A stretch of 49,502 bases of DNA from Candidatus Magnetomicrobium cryptolimnococcus (GCA_018606805.1 JAGYWI010000023.1:1-49502), one strand, 5' to 3'; positions 35,482 through 44,751 are shown, numbered from the stretch's first letter. Notes: generated from the letters alone by a model not told the origin. Made by a program: numbers and translations.

Positions 35482-36201
35482 TTACTTTTCTTCTATTACG
35501 TTAACTAAAGCAGCAACTTCAGGCGTTAACGGATACTTACAAACATCTACTGGTTTACCGCTTTGCAATACATTACCAATACCGTACACCACTATTTTAT
35601 CTGCAACGTTACAGGCTTCTGCCAAATCGTGAGTAACTAACACTACAGGTATTTTAAATTCCTTGTGTATTTCTTTTAAAAATCCTCTCATCTGTACACG
35701 CAATAGATTATCAAGGGCTGAAAATGGTTCATCAAGTAAAAGGACGGAGGGTTCACCTATCAAAGCACGGGCTAAGGCTACTCGTTGCTTTTGGCCACCG
35801 GATAGTTCATTGGGGTATTTATTTTCGTATCCTTTCATTTGAAATTCCTCGATAAGGCGTATTAGTTTTTTATGGAGGTCGTTTTTTGCAAGACCTTTGC
35901 CTCCATATGCAATGTTATTCCAAACTGTCATATGAGGAAAGAGGGCTAAGTTTTGAAAAACATATCCGGACTTACGCCTTTGCACGGGAACATTAACATT
36001 AGTACTGCTATCAAAAAGCGTAATACCGTTACATACAATTTTACCTTTATCTGGCACATCGAGGCCTGCAATTAGTTGGAGGGTTAGCGATTTACCAGCA
36101 CCGGATGAGCCAAAAAGTACAACTATCTCCTTTTCCACTTCCCACTGCACATCAAGTGTAAATCCCTGAAGCGTCTTTTTCATATTAACAACGAGTCCCA
36201 T
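35482..36201 (-). CDS. modC: Molybdate ABC transporter ATPase, short form
   Basis: The 239-residue ATPase has Walker A GSSGAGKS (31-38), signature LSGGQKQRVALARAL, Walker B VLLLDEPFSAL and the switch histidine in VLVTHD. It ends after the ATPase core, so the C-terminal MOP domain of about 100 residues found in classical ModC is missing and substrate-dependent trans-inhibition may be absent. The ATG follows the permease stop by three bases. It powers oxyanion import with ModB and ModA. Tungstate specificity is possible. Confidence 0.9.
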   Translation of the reverse strand: MGLVVNMKKTLQGFTLDVQWEVEKEIVVLFGSSGAGKSLTLQLIAGLDVPDKGKIVCNGITLFDSSTNVNVPVQRRKSGYVFQNLALFPHMTVWNNIAYGGKGLAKNDLHKKLIRLIEEFQMKGYENKYPNELSGGQKQRVALARALIGEPSVLLLDEPFSALDNLLRVQMRGFLKEIHKEFKIPVVLVTHDLAEACNVADKIVVYGIGNVLQSGKPVDVCKYPLTPEVAALVNVIEEK

Positions 36202-36204
36202 TGC

Positions 36205-36852
36205 TTACTGCCTACTTAACCTATTTGCCACATATATTATTGCTAATGACATAACCGTTAGTATAATAACCATATTGTTAGCCTCTGACCACTGGCCAGC
36301 AGCCGCAAATGAGTATATAGCAAGAGGCATGGTATCGGTTTTACCGGGGACGTTTCCAGCAAGCATTAAAGTAGCCCCAAACTCGCCAATTGCCCTTGCA
36401 AAGGAAAGCACAGCACCTGCAATTATGCCGCGCCTTGCTAGCGGAATAGTTACCTTCAATGCCGTCATTACCTCGCCGTAGCCAAGCGTATAGGATGCCA
36501 TTATTAGGCTTTTGTCTACTGATTCGATAGCAGCGCGGGCTGTTCTTATCATAAGTGGCACGGACACTACAAATGACGCTACTGTAGCGGCATGCCATGT
36601 AAACATTATGCTAAAGCCAGTCCATTCGTAAATATATCTGCCAATGATACCATGTCGCCCAAGTAAGATAACAAGATAATATCCAGTTACTGTTGGTGGT
36701 AACACAAGTGGTAACATTAAAAACACATCTATAAGTTCCCTTGCCTTAAATCTCTTCATAGCAAGCACATAAGCCACAGGTATGCCAAATATTAACACAA
36801 AAATAGTTGCAACGGCAGAAACCTTTAGCGACAATAACATAGAAAAAGCCAT
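36205..36852 (-). CDS. modB: Molybdate ABC transporter permease
   Basis: The 215-residue inner-membrane protein has about five helices and the permease coupling motif ARAIGEFGATLMLAGN, followed by PGKTDTMPLAIYSF, characteristic of ModB. It lies nine bases downstream of modA and three upstream of modC, in one operon. The length is normal for the family. Confidence 0.93.
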   Translation of the reverse strand: MAFSMLLSLKVSAVATIFVLIFGIPVAYVLAMKRFKARELIDVFLMLPLVLPPTVTGYYLVILLGRHGIIGRYIYEWTGFSIMFTWHAATVASFVVSVPLMIRTARAAIESVDKSLIMASYTLGYGEVMTALKVTIPLARRGIIAGAVLSFARAIGEFGATLMLAGNVPGKTDTMPLAIYSFAAAGQWSEANNMVIILTVMSLAIIYVANRLSRQ

Positions 36853-36861
36853 AGACTTTTC

Positions 36862-37638
36862 CTATTTAAATCCATATTTTTCAAGTATAGCATGGCCTTC
36901 TGTTGATAATACAAATTTGACAAAAGCCCTTGCAGTAGACTCATTAAGAGAGTCCTTTATAACAGCAATTGGATACACTATGGAGGAATGGCTTTCCTTT
37001 GGTGCAGTTGTAATCACTTTAACACCTGTTGCCACATACATATCAGACAAATACACAATACCAGCCTCAACCTCCGAGCGCGACACATAATCAAGCACTT
37101 GGCGGACGTTTTCTGTATATACAATGTTAGCTTGTATGTCATCATATACACCAAAATGCTTAAGTACCTCCTCAGCGTATCTGCCGGCTGGCACTGTTTT
37201 TGGATTACCGATAGCCAGTTTTTTTACGTTACTATTCTTTAGCTCATCGAATGTATTAAACATAAGTTTAGGGGAATTTGCACTTATAAGTACAAGTTCA
37301 TTTGAAGCAAAGTTAGCTTTTGTATCAGTGGCAAGAAGTCCCTTTTGTTCTAAGGTAGTTATGTCCTTTAGTGATGCTGCTGCAAAAACATCAGCAGGTG
37401 CTCCACTTATAATTTGTTGTACCAAGCTACCGGAGGAGCCAAAATTAAAATAAACTTTAACCCCGCTATTTTTAGCTTCAAAGGAGTTGCCGATTTCCTC
37501 AAAAGCATTACGCAGGCTTACTGCAGCAGACACAGTGATTGACTGCCTTGCATATACAGTTTCTCTAATACCTAACACACCAATGGCAATAATGATAGTT
37601 AAAACACTTAGTTTTAAAAACAGGAAATATCTATTCAT
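36862..37638 (-). CDS. modA: Molybdate-binding periplasmic protein
   Basis: The protein is 258 residues from ATG 37638, which is preceded by GGAGGAAACT; the ATG 15 bases upstream lacks such spacing. A signal peptide (MNRYFLFLKLSVLTIIIAIG) is followed by the ModA fold: SAAVSLRNAFEEIG, YFNFGSSGSLVQQIISGAPAD in outline, and AIGNPKTVPAGRYAEEVL. These residues form the oxyanion site with serines in the SGSL and S/A motifs. It captures molybdate or tungstate for ModBC. A structured leader lies between this gene and the FHA gene upstream. Confidence 0.93.
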   Translation of the reverse strand: MNRYFLFLKLSVLTIIIAIGVLGIRETVYARQSITVSAAVSLRNAFEEIGNSFEAKNSGVKVYFNFGSSGSLVQQIISGAPADVFAAASLKDITTLEQKGLLATDTKANFASNELVLISANSPKLMFNTFDELKNSNVKKLAIGNPKTVPAGRYAEEVLKHFGVYDDIQANIVYTENVRQVLDYVSRSEVEAGIVYLSDMYVATGVKVITTAPKESHSSIVYPIAVIKDSLNESTARAFVKFVLSTEGHAILEKYGFK

Positions 37639-37653
37639 AGTTTCCTCCTTCAC

Positions 37654-37898
37654 CGATTATATATTAAAAAAAATAAGGAATGCCCATATTCCTTAACTTT
37701 AGTCAAAGTTAGGATAATTGAGATATTTTTATTAAAAAGGCTGGCGTTAAATAAAATGATTGTGCCTGATGTTCCTCGTTAAAACCGCTAAAGCACCAGG
37801 CTTTTCAAGCCGCAGCAATTGATTTTCTGATGAGGTAAAGTTACAATTAAAAAAACACTCCTGTTATCAAAAAAGAATATATTATATACAATATCTAA
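37654..37898 (-). promoter_or_regulatory. Structured leader upstream of modA, possible attenuator
   Basis: On the minus strand this 245-base spacer holds several stems: ggcttgaaaagcc and a larger gcctggtg / catcaggc stem (about 37780-37830), then taacttt-gact-aaagtta (37694-37711). Right before the ribosome site comes aaggaat-atgggc-attcctt (37675-37694) followed by a run of eight T. The last is a textbook intrinsic terminator upstream of the start codon. A metal-cofactor riboswitch is possible, but I could not match a known class. Confidence 0.5.
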
Positions 37899-38624
37899 CT
37901 ATTCCTTTATAAAAAACTGGAGCTTTAAACCACTAATTTCAACCACATCACCTTCCTGCAAGTCATATCGTCCCTCAACTTCTCTGCCATTAACCTTAGG
38001 CCCCTTACTGCCAGTAACCGTTGGGATGATCGTATACCCAGTCTTCTTTCTACTAATGGAAGCTGCTGTTTTTGGTGCAAACATCCCTTTTAAGCGGATA
38101 GCTGCTGTTTTTTCCTTCCCTATAGTAGTTATTTTATCGCGAAGCTCATATTCTTTCTGATCGGCATGGCCTTCTATCACATAAAACCCACCAATAATCT
38201 CTTTTTGTTCCTCCTCAACCTTACCACCTGCCGCCACTGGCACTTTGGCTAGAAGTTCGTCCTTGAGCTTTGCATCAATCAGTATGGTTTCATCCATAGA
38301 TTCCCGCTTCTTAGGAGCTGCCTTTGTAGCCGTTTGGACATCTGATTGATATATTAGTGTGTGTTTGCCTACTATAATAACGTCGCTATCGTTTAATGCG
38401 TGTACCTGAATCTTTTTGCCATTAACAAAAGTCCCGTTTAAGCTACTTAAATCTTCTATGTAATATTGTTCCCCTTTTTTAAATACTCTAGCATGGGAAC
38501 TTGATACCGCAAGGTTATCTACTTGTATATCATTAGCAGTTTTTCTGCCGATTGTTATAACTTCCTTATCCAGAGGCACTTCCTTTAAAACGGCCTCTTT
38601 AAATTTTACCACAATTTTCGCCAT
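37899..38624 (-). CDS. Tandem FHA-domain protein
   Basis: The 241-residue soluble protein has a clear N-terminal FHA domain (about 5-90) with the phosphothreonine-binding pattern ITIGRKTANDI, SSSHARV and LNGTFVNGKKI. A Lys/Glu-rich linker follows, then a second FHA-like domain (about 150-238; TTIGKEKTAAIRL, KVNGREVEGRYDL) whose binding residues are less canonical. FHA domains dock on phosphothreonine peptides. It is encoded 16 bases downstream of a PP2C phosphatase, so the two belong to a Ser/Thr phosphorylation circuit. No kinase gene is in the window. Confidence 0.9.
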   Translation of the reverse strand: MAKIVVKFKEAVLKEVPLDKEVITIGRKTANDIQVDNLAVSSSHARVFKKGEQYYIEDLSSLNGTFVNGKKIQVHALNDSDVIIVGKHTLIYQSDVQTATKAAPKKRESMDETILIDAKLKDELLAKVPVAAGGKVEEEQKEIIGGFYVIEGHADQKEYELRDKITTIGKEKTAAIRLKGMFAPKTAASISRKKTGYTIIPTVTGSKGPKVNGREVEGRYDLQEGDVVEISGLKLQFFIKE

Positions 38625-38640
38625 TAATGACCTCCTTTAA

Positions 38641-39447
38641 CTATTTAAATAGGTTGAATATAAATGAAAACCATCTTTTTTTATAAATATAAGCCACAAT
38701 AACCGTTATATTATCTTTCCCACCTTTTTTGTTAGCAAAATGCACTAACCGTTGACAGGCATCAGCAGGGTTTTTAGTTGACCTAACCGTTTGATACATA
38801 ACATTATCCGTTACCATCGAGTGCAACCCATCAGAACACAATAAAATAATATCCCCATCATACAAAAAAAGCTCATTCATTTCCACTTCCACACTTTCTA
38901 CATAACCAAGTGAGCGCGTTATGACATTAGTCATGCCTGAATCCTTAGCTGATTCCTCATCTACAAGCCCTCTTCTTATTTGCTCAGCCACTAGCGAGTG
39001 GTCTTCCGTTAGCTGCTCTATATAGTTGTCCCTTATTAAATACAAACGACTATCCCCTACGTGAGCAACACTCAATCTCTCGTTATTGATAACCCCAGCC
39101 ACCGTAGTTGTTGCCATCCCCTTCAATTTTGCCTGCTCATTAGCAAGCTTATATATAGACTCATTTGCAAACATTAACGCCATAGATAGTTTATTAGTCA
39201 TAAGAGAGTAATCCGGCCTATAAAATTCATACGCCTGTATATCCTCTTCATTACTGTCGCTATTAATATAGTCCCTTATAATATCTGCCGCCATCTTGCT
39301 TGCAATCTCACCGGATGCCGAACCACCTACACCATCGGCTACTATGAAAAGGCCTGTCTTTTCTTCTAAGCAAAAATAATCTTCATTATTTTTACGCCTT
39401 TGGCCTATATCCGTGAGTCCTCCAGCTACAACTCTATATTTAGCCAT
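38641..39447 (-). CDS. PP2C-type Ser/Thr protein phosphatase
   Basis: The 268-residue protein has the PPM motifs in order: DIGQRRKNNEDYF, FIVADGVGGSASGEIAS (metal aspartate), TTTVAGVI, SVAHVGDSRLYLI, EDHSLV, ILLCSDGLHSM and KDNITVIVA. It requires two metals and removes phosphate from Ser/Thr. A C-terminal hydrophobic and basic stretch (KKRWFSFIFNLFK) might associate with the membrane. The ATG has a gggatgag site. Its partner FHA gene follows immediately. Confidence 0.93.
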   Translation of the reverse strand: MAKYRVVAGGLTDIGQRRKNNEDYFCLEEKTGLFIVADGVGGSASGEIASKMAADIIRDYINSDSNEEDIQAYEFYRPDYSLMTNKLSMALMFANESIYKLANEQAKLKGMATTTVAGVINNERLSVAHVGDSRLYLIRDNYIEQLTEDHSLVAEQIRRGLVDEESAKDSGMTNVITRSLGYVESVEVEMNELFLYDGDIILLCSDGLHSMVTDNVMYQTVRSTKNPADACQRLVHFANKKGGKDNITVIVAYIYKKRWFSFIFNLFK

Positions 39448-39760
39448 TTACACTTTCTCATCCCTTTATTTATACTTTAAAGTAGTATATCAAAAGCACG
39501 ATAAATAAACAACTAAATAAGGCAGCCTTCTATGGCGATTAATAGGCGGCGATTAATAAGCGGCGATTAATAAGCCATTTATAATTACAAACATATCCAT
39601 ATCCGTATTGCATTATAGTTTATCGGTAAAAAAAGAAATGTTATTAAAAAAAACATTAACACATATACACTCAACAATTAACAACATCTGTCCAGAGATA
39701 CCATTGTGTACCGAACAGTATACTATTTGTTGTTTATTACAAGAAATATATTTTTAACAC
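39448..39760. other. Gene-free region with a triplicated 13-15-bp repeat
   Basis: Three close copies of ggcgattaata lie at 39534-39573. The rest is A+T-rich with no ORF. It may contain the promoter of the PP2C-FHA pair and the terminator of the coiled-coil gene, but no clear motif is visible. Confidence 0.4.
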
Positions 39761-40612
39761 TTATTTAACGAATAGTTCAAAAAGTGCAATAGTAGCCCCT
39801 ATTTGAGAAGCCCAAAAAATAAAGAGCCACCTAAGCATAGTTAACTTAGATTTCTCTATCTCTAAGCGCAAAGATAACTCTACTTTAGTTAAATCTTCCC
39901 GAATCTTAACAACATCCTCTTTGCTAGCTTTGCCCTCTAACTCTTTTTCAAGCCTTGCTATATCTTCTTTGCTAGCTTTGCCCTCTAACTCTTTTTCAAG
40001 CCTTGCTATATCTTCTTTGCTAGCTTTGCCCTCTAACTCTTTTTCAAGCCTTGCTATATCTTCTTTGCTAGCTTTGCCCTCTAACTCTTTTTCAAGCCTT
40101 GCTATATCTTCTTTGCTAGCTTTGCCCTCTAACTCTTTTCTAATTCCCTCTAACTCTTTTTCAATTCTAAAAATATCAGCTTTAGTAGCTTTGTCTGCCA
40201 GTTCTTTTCTAATTCCCTCTAACTCTTTTTCAATTCTAAAAATATCAGCTTTAGTAGCTTTGTCTGCCAGTTCTTTTCTAATTCCCTCTAACTCTTTTTC
40301 AATTATAGCAATATCAGCCTTAGTAGATTTATCTTCTAAGTCTTTCTTGATTCCGTCAATATCTTTTTTAATTTCAACAATGTAAACTGTAGTAGCTTTA
40401 CCTGCGAGTTCTTTTTTAATACCTTCTAACTCTTTTTCGATGAGCTCAAGTTCTTTTTCAACTCTAAAAATATCCGCTTTTGATGCCAGATTTTCAGTAC
40501 TTGAAGCCTGCACCTCTTTTAATACCTCAATTAATCCATCTGCTTCAAGCTCATTAAAACCGTACGATTTTAATGACTTAACTACCTTTAATGTATCAAA
40601 TGTTATCATCAT
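39761..40612 (-). CDS. Coiled-coil protein with C-terminal membrane anchor (DUF1640-like)
   Basis: The 283-residue protein has an N-terminal globular part (DTLKVVKSLKSYGFNELEAD), a long charged coiled coil built from tandem repeats (about 44-250), and a single transmembrane helix near the end (about 258-281, LRWLFIFWASQIGATIALFEL). This layout matches the DUF1640/CCDC90 family, which includes mitochondrial MCUR1-like proteins. The coil repeats are 16-residue (ASKEDIARLEKELEGK) and 23-residue units; the 23-mer is the 16-mer plus one heptad. It should form a membrane-anchored homo-oligomeric coil. Function is unknown. Confidence 0.75.
   Translation of the reverse strand: MMITFDTLKVVKSLKSYGFNELEADGLIEVLKEVQASSTENLASKADIFRVEKELELIEKELEGIKKELAGKATTVYIVEIKKDIDGIKKDLEDKSTKADIAIIEKELEGIRKELADKATKADIFRIEKELEGIRKELADKATKADIFRIEKELEGIRKELEGKASKEDIARLEKELEGKASKEDIARLEKELEGKASKEDIARLEKELEGKASKEDIARLEKELEGKASKEDVVKIREDLTKVELSLRLEIEKSKLTMLRWLFIFWASQIGATIALFELFVK
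39923..40321 (-). repeat. 48-bp and 69-bp tandem repeats coding a coiled coil
   Basis: About four 48-bp copies (39923-40126) and three 69-bp copies (about 40115-40321) lie inside the coiled-coil gene. Copies are almost identical at base level, which suggests recent slippage or unequal recombination. Confidence 0.88.
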
Positions 40613-40660
40613 ATTATTTTACACAACCAATACTAAAATAACAAGCCTACAAATAAAGCA

Positions 40661-40699
40661 TGCTGAAAAAAAGCCAAATTAAACAGCTTTTCTTCAGCA
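40661..40699 (-). terminator. Terminator after the phosphohexomutase gene
   Basis: A 14-bp stem with one mismatch (tgctgaaaaaaagc / gcttttcttcagca) and an 11-base loop lies 17 bases after the mutase stop on the minus strand. Confidence 0.65.
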
Positions 40700-40715
40700 C
40701 TTTACAACAATGTCC

Positions 40716-42338
40716 TCAAGCAGCTATGGCATCCTTAGTTATATCTTCAGCCTTTTTAAACATTATATCTTTTTCGTCAAGCGACCGTGTCTCTATATAA
40801 AATCTAACCTTCGGCTCAGTCCCAGATGGCCTTATTAAAAGCCATGAATTATCATCAAAAACCACTTTTGTACCATCAAGGGTTATTACCTCTTTTACCT
40901 TTTTCGAAGTACCACCAAAAGTAACAGTAGCACCAATTGTCAACATATCCTTGATTTTTGCCAGTTTTTCTTTAAGTGGCTTGCCAACCAAAGAACGTTC
41001 TACCTCTACACCTGCCCTATCCGGATAGAAATACCCAAACTCATCCTGTACCTGCTTTAAATACTGCCCTATATTCATACCAGTTGTAGCCATCATCTCC
41101 ATAGCCAAAAGTAAACCCAAAAGGGCATCCTTTTCAAGTGTATGATTATAAGCAGAAATCCCATCACTTTCTTCAAAAGCTACAATAGCACGTTCACTAG
41201 AGCCAGAAAGCATAAATGGTCTAAAATTTTTAAAGCCAACTTGAGTTTCCTTTAGCGGAATGCCCAGTTTTTCAGCTATAGCGTTTGCAAAATTACTCGT
41301 AGCTACAGACTTTGTAACAACCCCCTTTATACCCCTGTGTACGTACAAATAATGCAAAGCAAGTGCTCCAAAATAATTCATAGGAAGCTCCACGTCGCCA
41401 TCCGAAAAACGCACCCGATCGCCATCCGGGTCTATAATAACCCCAAGCTTATACTTATTAGTACTTGCCTTTAGGGCATCATTAACAACTGCCATGTTTT
41501 TTGATGAAGGCTCAGGCGCTATACCACCAAACAGATAATCATCATTAGTCCTAAAATACCGGATCTTCGGGCTATCACCAAGTATACGGTTTGGTCTTTG
41601 CCGTGAAGCACCGTGCACATGGTCAACACATATTAAAACATCTTCCTTAGCTATAAACTCCTTGATTTTAGCAACATCAAGGGTCTTGCGCTTTTCAATA
41701 AACTGCATATAAAGCCCTACCGGATCAATGGTGTCATAATCCGTGGCAGGCTCATCCGCAATTGAGAGCTTTTCAGCCATCATTTTATTAGCTATTTTTT
41801 CAATAACATTAGTAATTTCAGCCCCAGCTGGCCCACCATCTGATGGATTAAACTTAAAGCCAGCCCATTTAGCTGGATTATGTGATGGCGTTAAGTTTAT
41901 AGAAGCCGCTCCACCGATTTCTTCAAGGATTGCCGAAAACTCCGGGGTAGTCGTCTCACCGCTATAGTATGTCTTAATACCCTCTTTTCTTAAAATCCCT
42001 ATAACAGTTTTTGCAAAATCAGGTCCAAGAAACCTATTATCATGACCAACAACAACACCACGCCGTTTAATGTCCTCAAAATCCTTAACACCAAGCGCTG
42101 CCATCACAGCACTATCTTCTGCCTTAAACATCTCCACTATGGCTTTCGTTACTATCCTTACATTATTAAAGGTGTAATCCACACCAATTTCCCCACGCCA
42201 ACCCGACGTACCAAAAACAACCTCCGTCGGCTCCATATTATTCCTTGCAAACCGTTCTATCTCTTCCAAAAGCCCTGCCTTTACCTTCGGAGCTGAAAGG
42301 ATTTCCTTCCAACACTCCTGCACACTTGCAAAACCCAT
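40716..42338 (-). CDS. Phosphoglucomutase/phosphomannomutase family enzyme
   Basis: The 540-residue alpha-D-phosphohexomutase has FGTSGWRGEIG at the N-terminus, the phosphoserine loop INLTPSHNPAKW (S152), the metal loop VIIDPDGDRVRF and the phosphate-binding RPSGTEPKVRFYIE loop at the end. The ATG is preceded by AAGGAGG. The family interconverts hexose 1- and 6-phosphates for glycogen, sugar-nucleotide or surface-glycan synthesis. The exact sugar cannot be fixed from sequence. It is transcribed divergently from leuB across 99 bases. Confidence 0.92.
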   Translation of the reverse strand: MGFASVQECWKEILSAPKVKAGLLEEIERFARNNMEPTEVVFGTSGWRGEIGVDYTFNNVRIVTKAIVEMFKAEDSAVMAALGVKDFEDIKRRGVVVGHDNRFLGPDFAKTVIGILRKEGIKTYYSGETTTPEFSAILEEIGGAASINLTPSHNPAKWAGFKFNPSDGGPAGAEITNVIEKIANKMMAEKLSIADEPATDYDTIDPVGLYMQFIEKRKTLDVAKIKEFIAKEDVLICVDHVHGASRQRPNRILGDSPKIRYFRTNDDYLFGGIAPEPSSKNMAVVNDALKASTNKYKLGVIIDPDGDRVRFSDGDVELPMNYFGALALHYLYVHRGIKGVVTKSVATSNFANAIAEKLGIPLKETQVGFKNFRPFMLSGSSERAIVAFEESDGISAYNHTLEKDALLGLLLAMEMMATTGMNIGQYLKQVQDEFGYFYPDRAGVEVERSLVGKPLKEKLAKIKDMLTIGATVTFGGTSKKVKEVITLDGTKVVFDDNSWLLIRPSGTEPKVRFYIETRSLDEKDIMFKKAEDITKDAIAA

Positions 42339-42437
42339 AAAAACCTCCTTTTTATTTTTTAAATATTATCATGAACTACAAAGATTTATCCATTATTTGG
42401 TATTATACCTAATACAAAAAAGCTGGAGGATTTAATC

Positions 42438-43502
42438 ATGTCTAAATCATATAATATAGGGGTAATACCTGGCGACGGCACAGGCCCAGAGGTTATAAAT
42501 GAAGGGATAAAGGTCTTAAAAGTGGCAGCCAAGCGCTTTGGGTTTAATCTACACTTTACAGAATACGACTTCGGCGGTAATCGTTATTTAAAAACCAACG
42601 AAGTCCTACCAAATAGTGCCGTTGATGAATTAAAACAACACGACGCCATCTTCCTTGGCGCCATAGGCCACCCAGATGTGAAACCCGGTATCCTTGAAAA
42701 AGGTATCCTTCTGCATCTTAGATTTGCCTTAGACCTATACATAAACCTAAGACCCGTAAAGCTTTTCCCAGGCGTTGAATGCCCACTAAAAGATAAGGGA
42801 CCGGAACATATTGATTTTGTCGTAGTACGAGAAAATACAGAGGGACTATACGCCGGAAGCGGTGGATTTTTTAAAAAAGGCACACCTGATGAAGTCGCCA
42901 TACAAGAGTCCGTTAATACTAGAAAAGGTGTTGAACGCTGCATACGCTATGCCTTTAACTACTGCCAAAGAAGGAGCAAAGACAAAAAACTAACCCTATG
43001 CGGTAAAACCAACGTGCTAACCTACGCCTTTGACCTATGGGAAAGGACATTTTATGAAGTTGCGAAGGAATACCCGGAAATCAAACCAGACTACGCCCAC
43101 GTGGACGCCATAACCATGTGGTTTGTTAAAAACCCAGAATGGTTCGACGTCATTGTAACGGATAATATGTTTGGCGATATAATAACAGACCTAGGCGCCA
43201 TGATACAAGGAGGCATGGGTATCGCTGCCGGCGGTAATATAAATCCAGAAGGTACTGCTATGTTTGAACCAATAGGCGGCTCTGCCCCCAAATATACAGG
43301 GAAAAATATTATAAACCCCCTAGCTGCCATATGCGCAGGCGGTATGATGTTAGAACACCTCGGCCAACGTGAGGCAGGAAACGTCATAGAACGCTCTGTC
43401 ATGGAAGTAACAGGCAAACACCTAAAAAGCTTAGCTGCAGGCCATATGGGATATAATACATCAGAAGTCGGTGATTTAGTGGCTAATTACGTCGGGAAAT
43501 AA
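42438..43502 (+). CDS. leuB: Isopropylmalate/isocitrate dehydrogenase family, probable LeuB
   Basis: The 354-residue beta-decarboxylating dehydrogenase starts [13 protein letters not shown]. It has the substrate arginines around [31 protein letters not shown], and the metal-site aspartates in [17 protein letters not shown]. The NAD-binding segment [17 protein letters not shown] matches 3-isopropylmalate dehydrogenase. It oxidises and decarboxylates 3-isopropylmalate in leucine synthesis. The C-terminal part and length (354) are typical, but homoisocitrate or tartrate dehydrogenases cannot be excluded. No other leu genes are adjacent. The ATG has a GGAGG site. Confidence 0.85.
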   Translation: MSKSYNIGVIPGDGTGPEVINEGIKVLKVAAKRFGFNLHFTEYDFGGNRYLKTNEVLPNSAVDELKQHDAIFLGAIGHPDVKPGILEKGILLHLRFALDLYINLRPVKLFPGVECPLKDKGPEHIDFVVVRENTEGLYAGSGGFFKKGTPDEVAIQESVNTRKGVERCIRYAFNYCQRRSKDKKLTLCGKTNVLTYAFDLWERTFYEVAKEYPEIKPDYAHVDAITMWFVKNPEWFDVIVTDNMFGDIITDLGAMIQGGMGIAAGGNINPEGTAMFEPIGGSAPKYTGKNIINPLAAICAGGMMLEHLGQREAGNVIERSVMEVTGKHLKSLAAGHMGYNTSEVGDLVANYVGK

Positions 43503-43512
43503 ATTTCTGTAC

Positions 43513-43532
43513 CAATACCATTAAGTTAAGGA
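43513..43532. repeat. Solo terminal repeat of the MITE-like family
   Basis: caataccattaagttaagga differs by one base from the ends of the elements at 1-208 and 44921-45078. No matching opposite end is found nearby, so it is an isolated end or a remnant. Confidence 0.65.
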
Positions 43533-43558
43533 AAGAGCTTAGTATTACAAGGAACATA

Positions 43559-43666
43559 GGGCAGACTCGAAAGGTCTGCCCCTACAAATCTATTTGTATG
43601 GGCAAGCTCTTGTTTTGCTTACAATTACAACACATGATTATTTGTCAACTAAAAAAGCTTGCCCAT
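43559..43666. terminator. Two hairpins after leuB
   Basis: gggcagac-tcgaaag-gtctgccc (43559-43581) is a strong 8-bp stem. A larger pair, atgggcaagct / agcttgcccat (43598-43608 and 43656-43666), follows. Together they separate the convergent leuB and the leftward secreted-protein gene and probably stop transcription from both sides. Confidence 0.6.
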
Positions 43667-43698
43667 TGAAAACACAGCTAATCCTTCTTTTAGGTTTG

Positions 43699-44751
43699 TT
43701 AGGTTAGTTGTTTCGAGGTTGAACAATTGTTACCCAAATACCCAGAAATAAAGTCATCAATAGTAAATAGAAATAGCCAATTACACTTTGGGTCAGTATA
43801 CTTTCCTGTTTTTTCTACACATAAATCATGCTCAAAGCATTCTTGTGTATAAACATCAACACTATTATTAGGAAGACCATCTCCAATACATCCTTTTCCG
43901 CACCTACCAAAACAATTATCTCCACCTACTAAACTATCAGCATCTTCCCATGAGGTCGGTCTACTAAGACTTACATTTGTCAATTTATTTATGTAGCCTA
44001 AAATGTTCCTTATTATTTTTGCTGGCAGTGGATATAATTTTAAAATTATAGATACCATAATACCTCCATACTCAATGCAGCTTTCACCATCTGTAGGATA
44101 TGCACCAACTTTAGTGTAGCCTATTTCATTACATATATTTTTATATCCATTACTAAAATTACCTATAAAACATGAAATAGCACGCCTACTTATTTCATTA
44201 GTAGTGTAATTGTTATTTTGTTGTTTTAAAGCACTAATATCATTAAAAAGTTGCGTATTATAAAACACTGGTAAATTACTTGGCCAACTGTGCATCAAAT
44301 TTAGTGTGCGTAGGAACGTTTTTTCTATGTTATCATCTCCAAAATTATCTTGTTTTTTTAATAAATGTGTTAATAGTTTTTTCAATAAATTGGATTTATT
44401 TTCATTAATTAATATAGTATTAGATGTACAAATGTCAACACCTAATATAGACAGCTCATTATTTATTTCATCAAACTCAATAGTGATTTGTTGTTTACCA
44501 ATTTCTATACTTGTTTCAATATTTCCATCACTTTGCAATACAGAGTTAAACGACATATAGCTTTCTTGATTTGTTGTACTAGCGCTTTCCTTTTGGCCTT
44601 GAAGATTAAAACTGCCTTTAATTTGTTTGTCCGATTGAATATAAAAATCTAATTTTTCTTGTGAGTTATCTGCCATAACATAATCACTAAAAAAAAAGAC
44701 TGAAATAATTAATTGAACCATTAATAAGTAAATTATTTTCTTCTCCATCAT
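43699..44751 (-). CDS. Secreted protein with C-terminal phospholipase A2-like motif
   Basis: The 350-residue protein has an N-terminal signal peptide (MEKKIIYLLMVQLIISVFFF). Two adjacent ATGs follow GGAGGT, and the second is better spaced. Residues 30-240 are an unrecognised Asn/Gln-rich region (KGSFNLQGQKESASTTNQES). Near residue 280 it reads NCFGRCGKGCIG, followed by YTQECFEHDLCVEKTG. This matches the PLA2 pattern of a Cys-rich turn followed by the His-Asp active-site helix (HDxC). If active it would hydrolyse phospholipids outside the cytoplasm. The domain is short and the calcium loop is not the standard one. It is on the same strand as the caspase-like cassette but about 380 bases beyond it. 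Confidence 0.6.
   Translation of the reverse strand: MMEKKIIYLLMVQLIISVFFFSDYVMADNSQEKLDFYIQSDKQIKGSFNLQGQKESASTTNQESYMSFNSVLQSDGNIETSIEIGKQQITIEFDEINNELSILGVDICTSNTILINENKSNLLKKLLTHLLKKQDNFGDDNIEKTFLRTLNLMHSWPSNLPVFYNTQLFNDISALKQQNNNYTTNEISRRAISCFIGNFSNGYKNICNEIGYTKVGAYPTDGESCIEYGGIMVSIILKLYPLPAKIIRNILGYINKLTNVSLSRPTSWEDADSLVGGDNCFGRCGKGCIGDGLPNNSVDVYTQECFEHDLCVEKTGKYTDPKCNWLFLFTIDDFISGYLGNNCSTSKQLT

Noticed and set aside
39921-40385. 154-residue plus-strand ORF of Ser/Leu repeats
   Set aside because: It is the antisense shadow of the tandem repeats in the coiled-coil gene, which has coherent domains and a membrane anchor.
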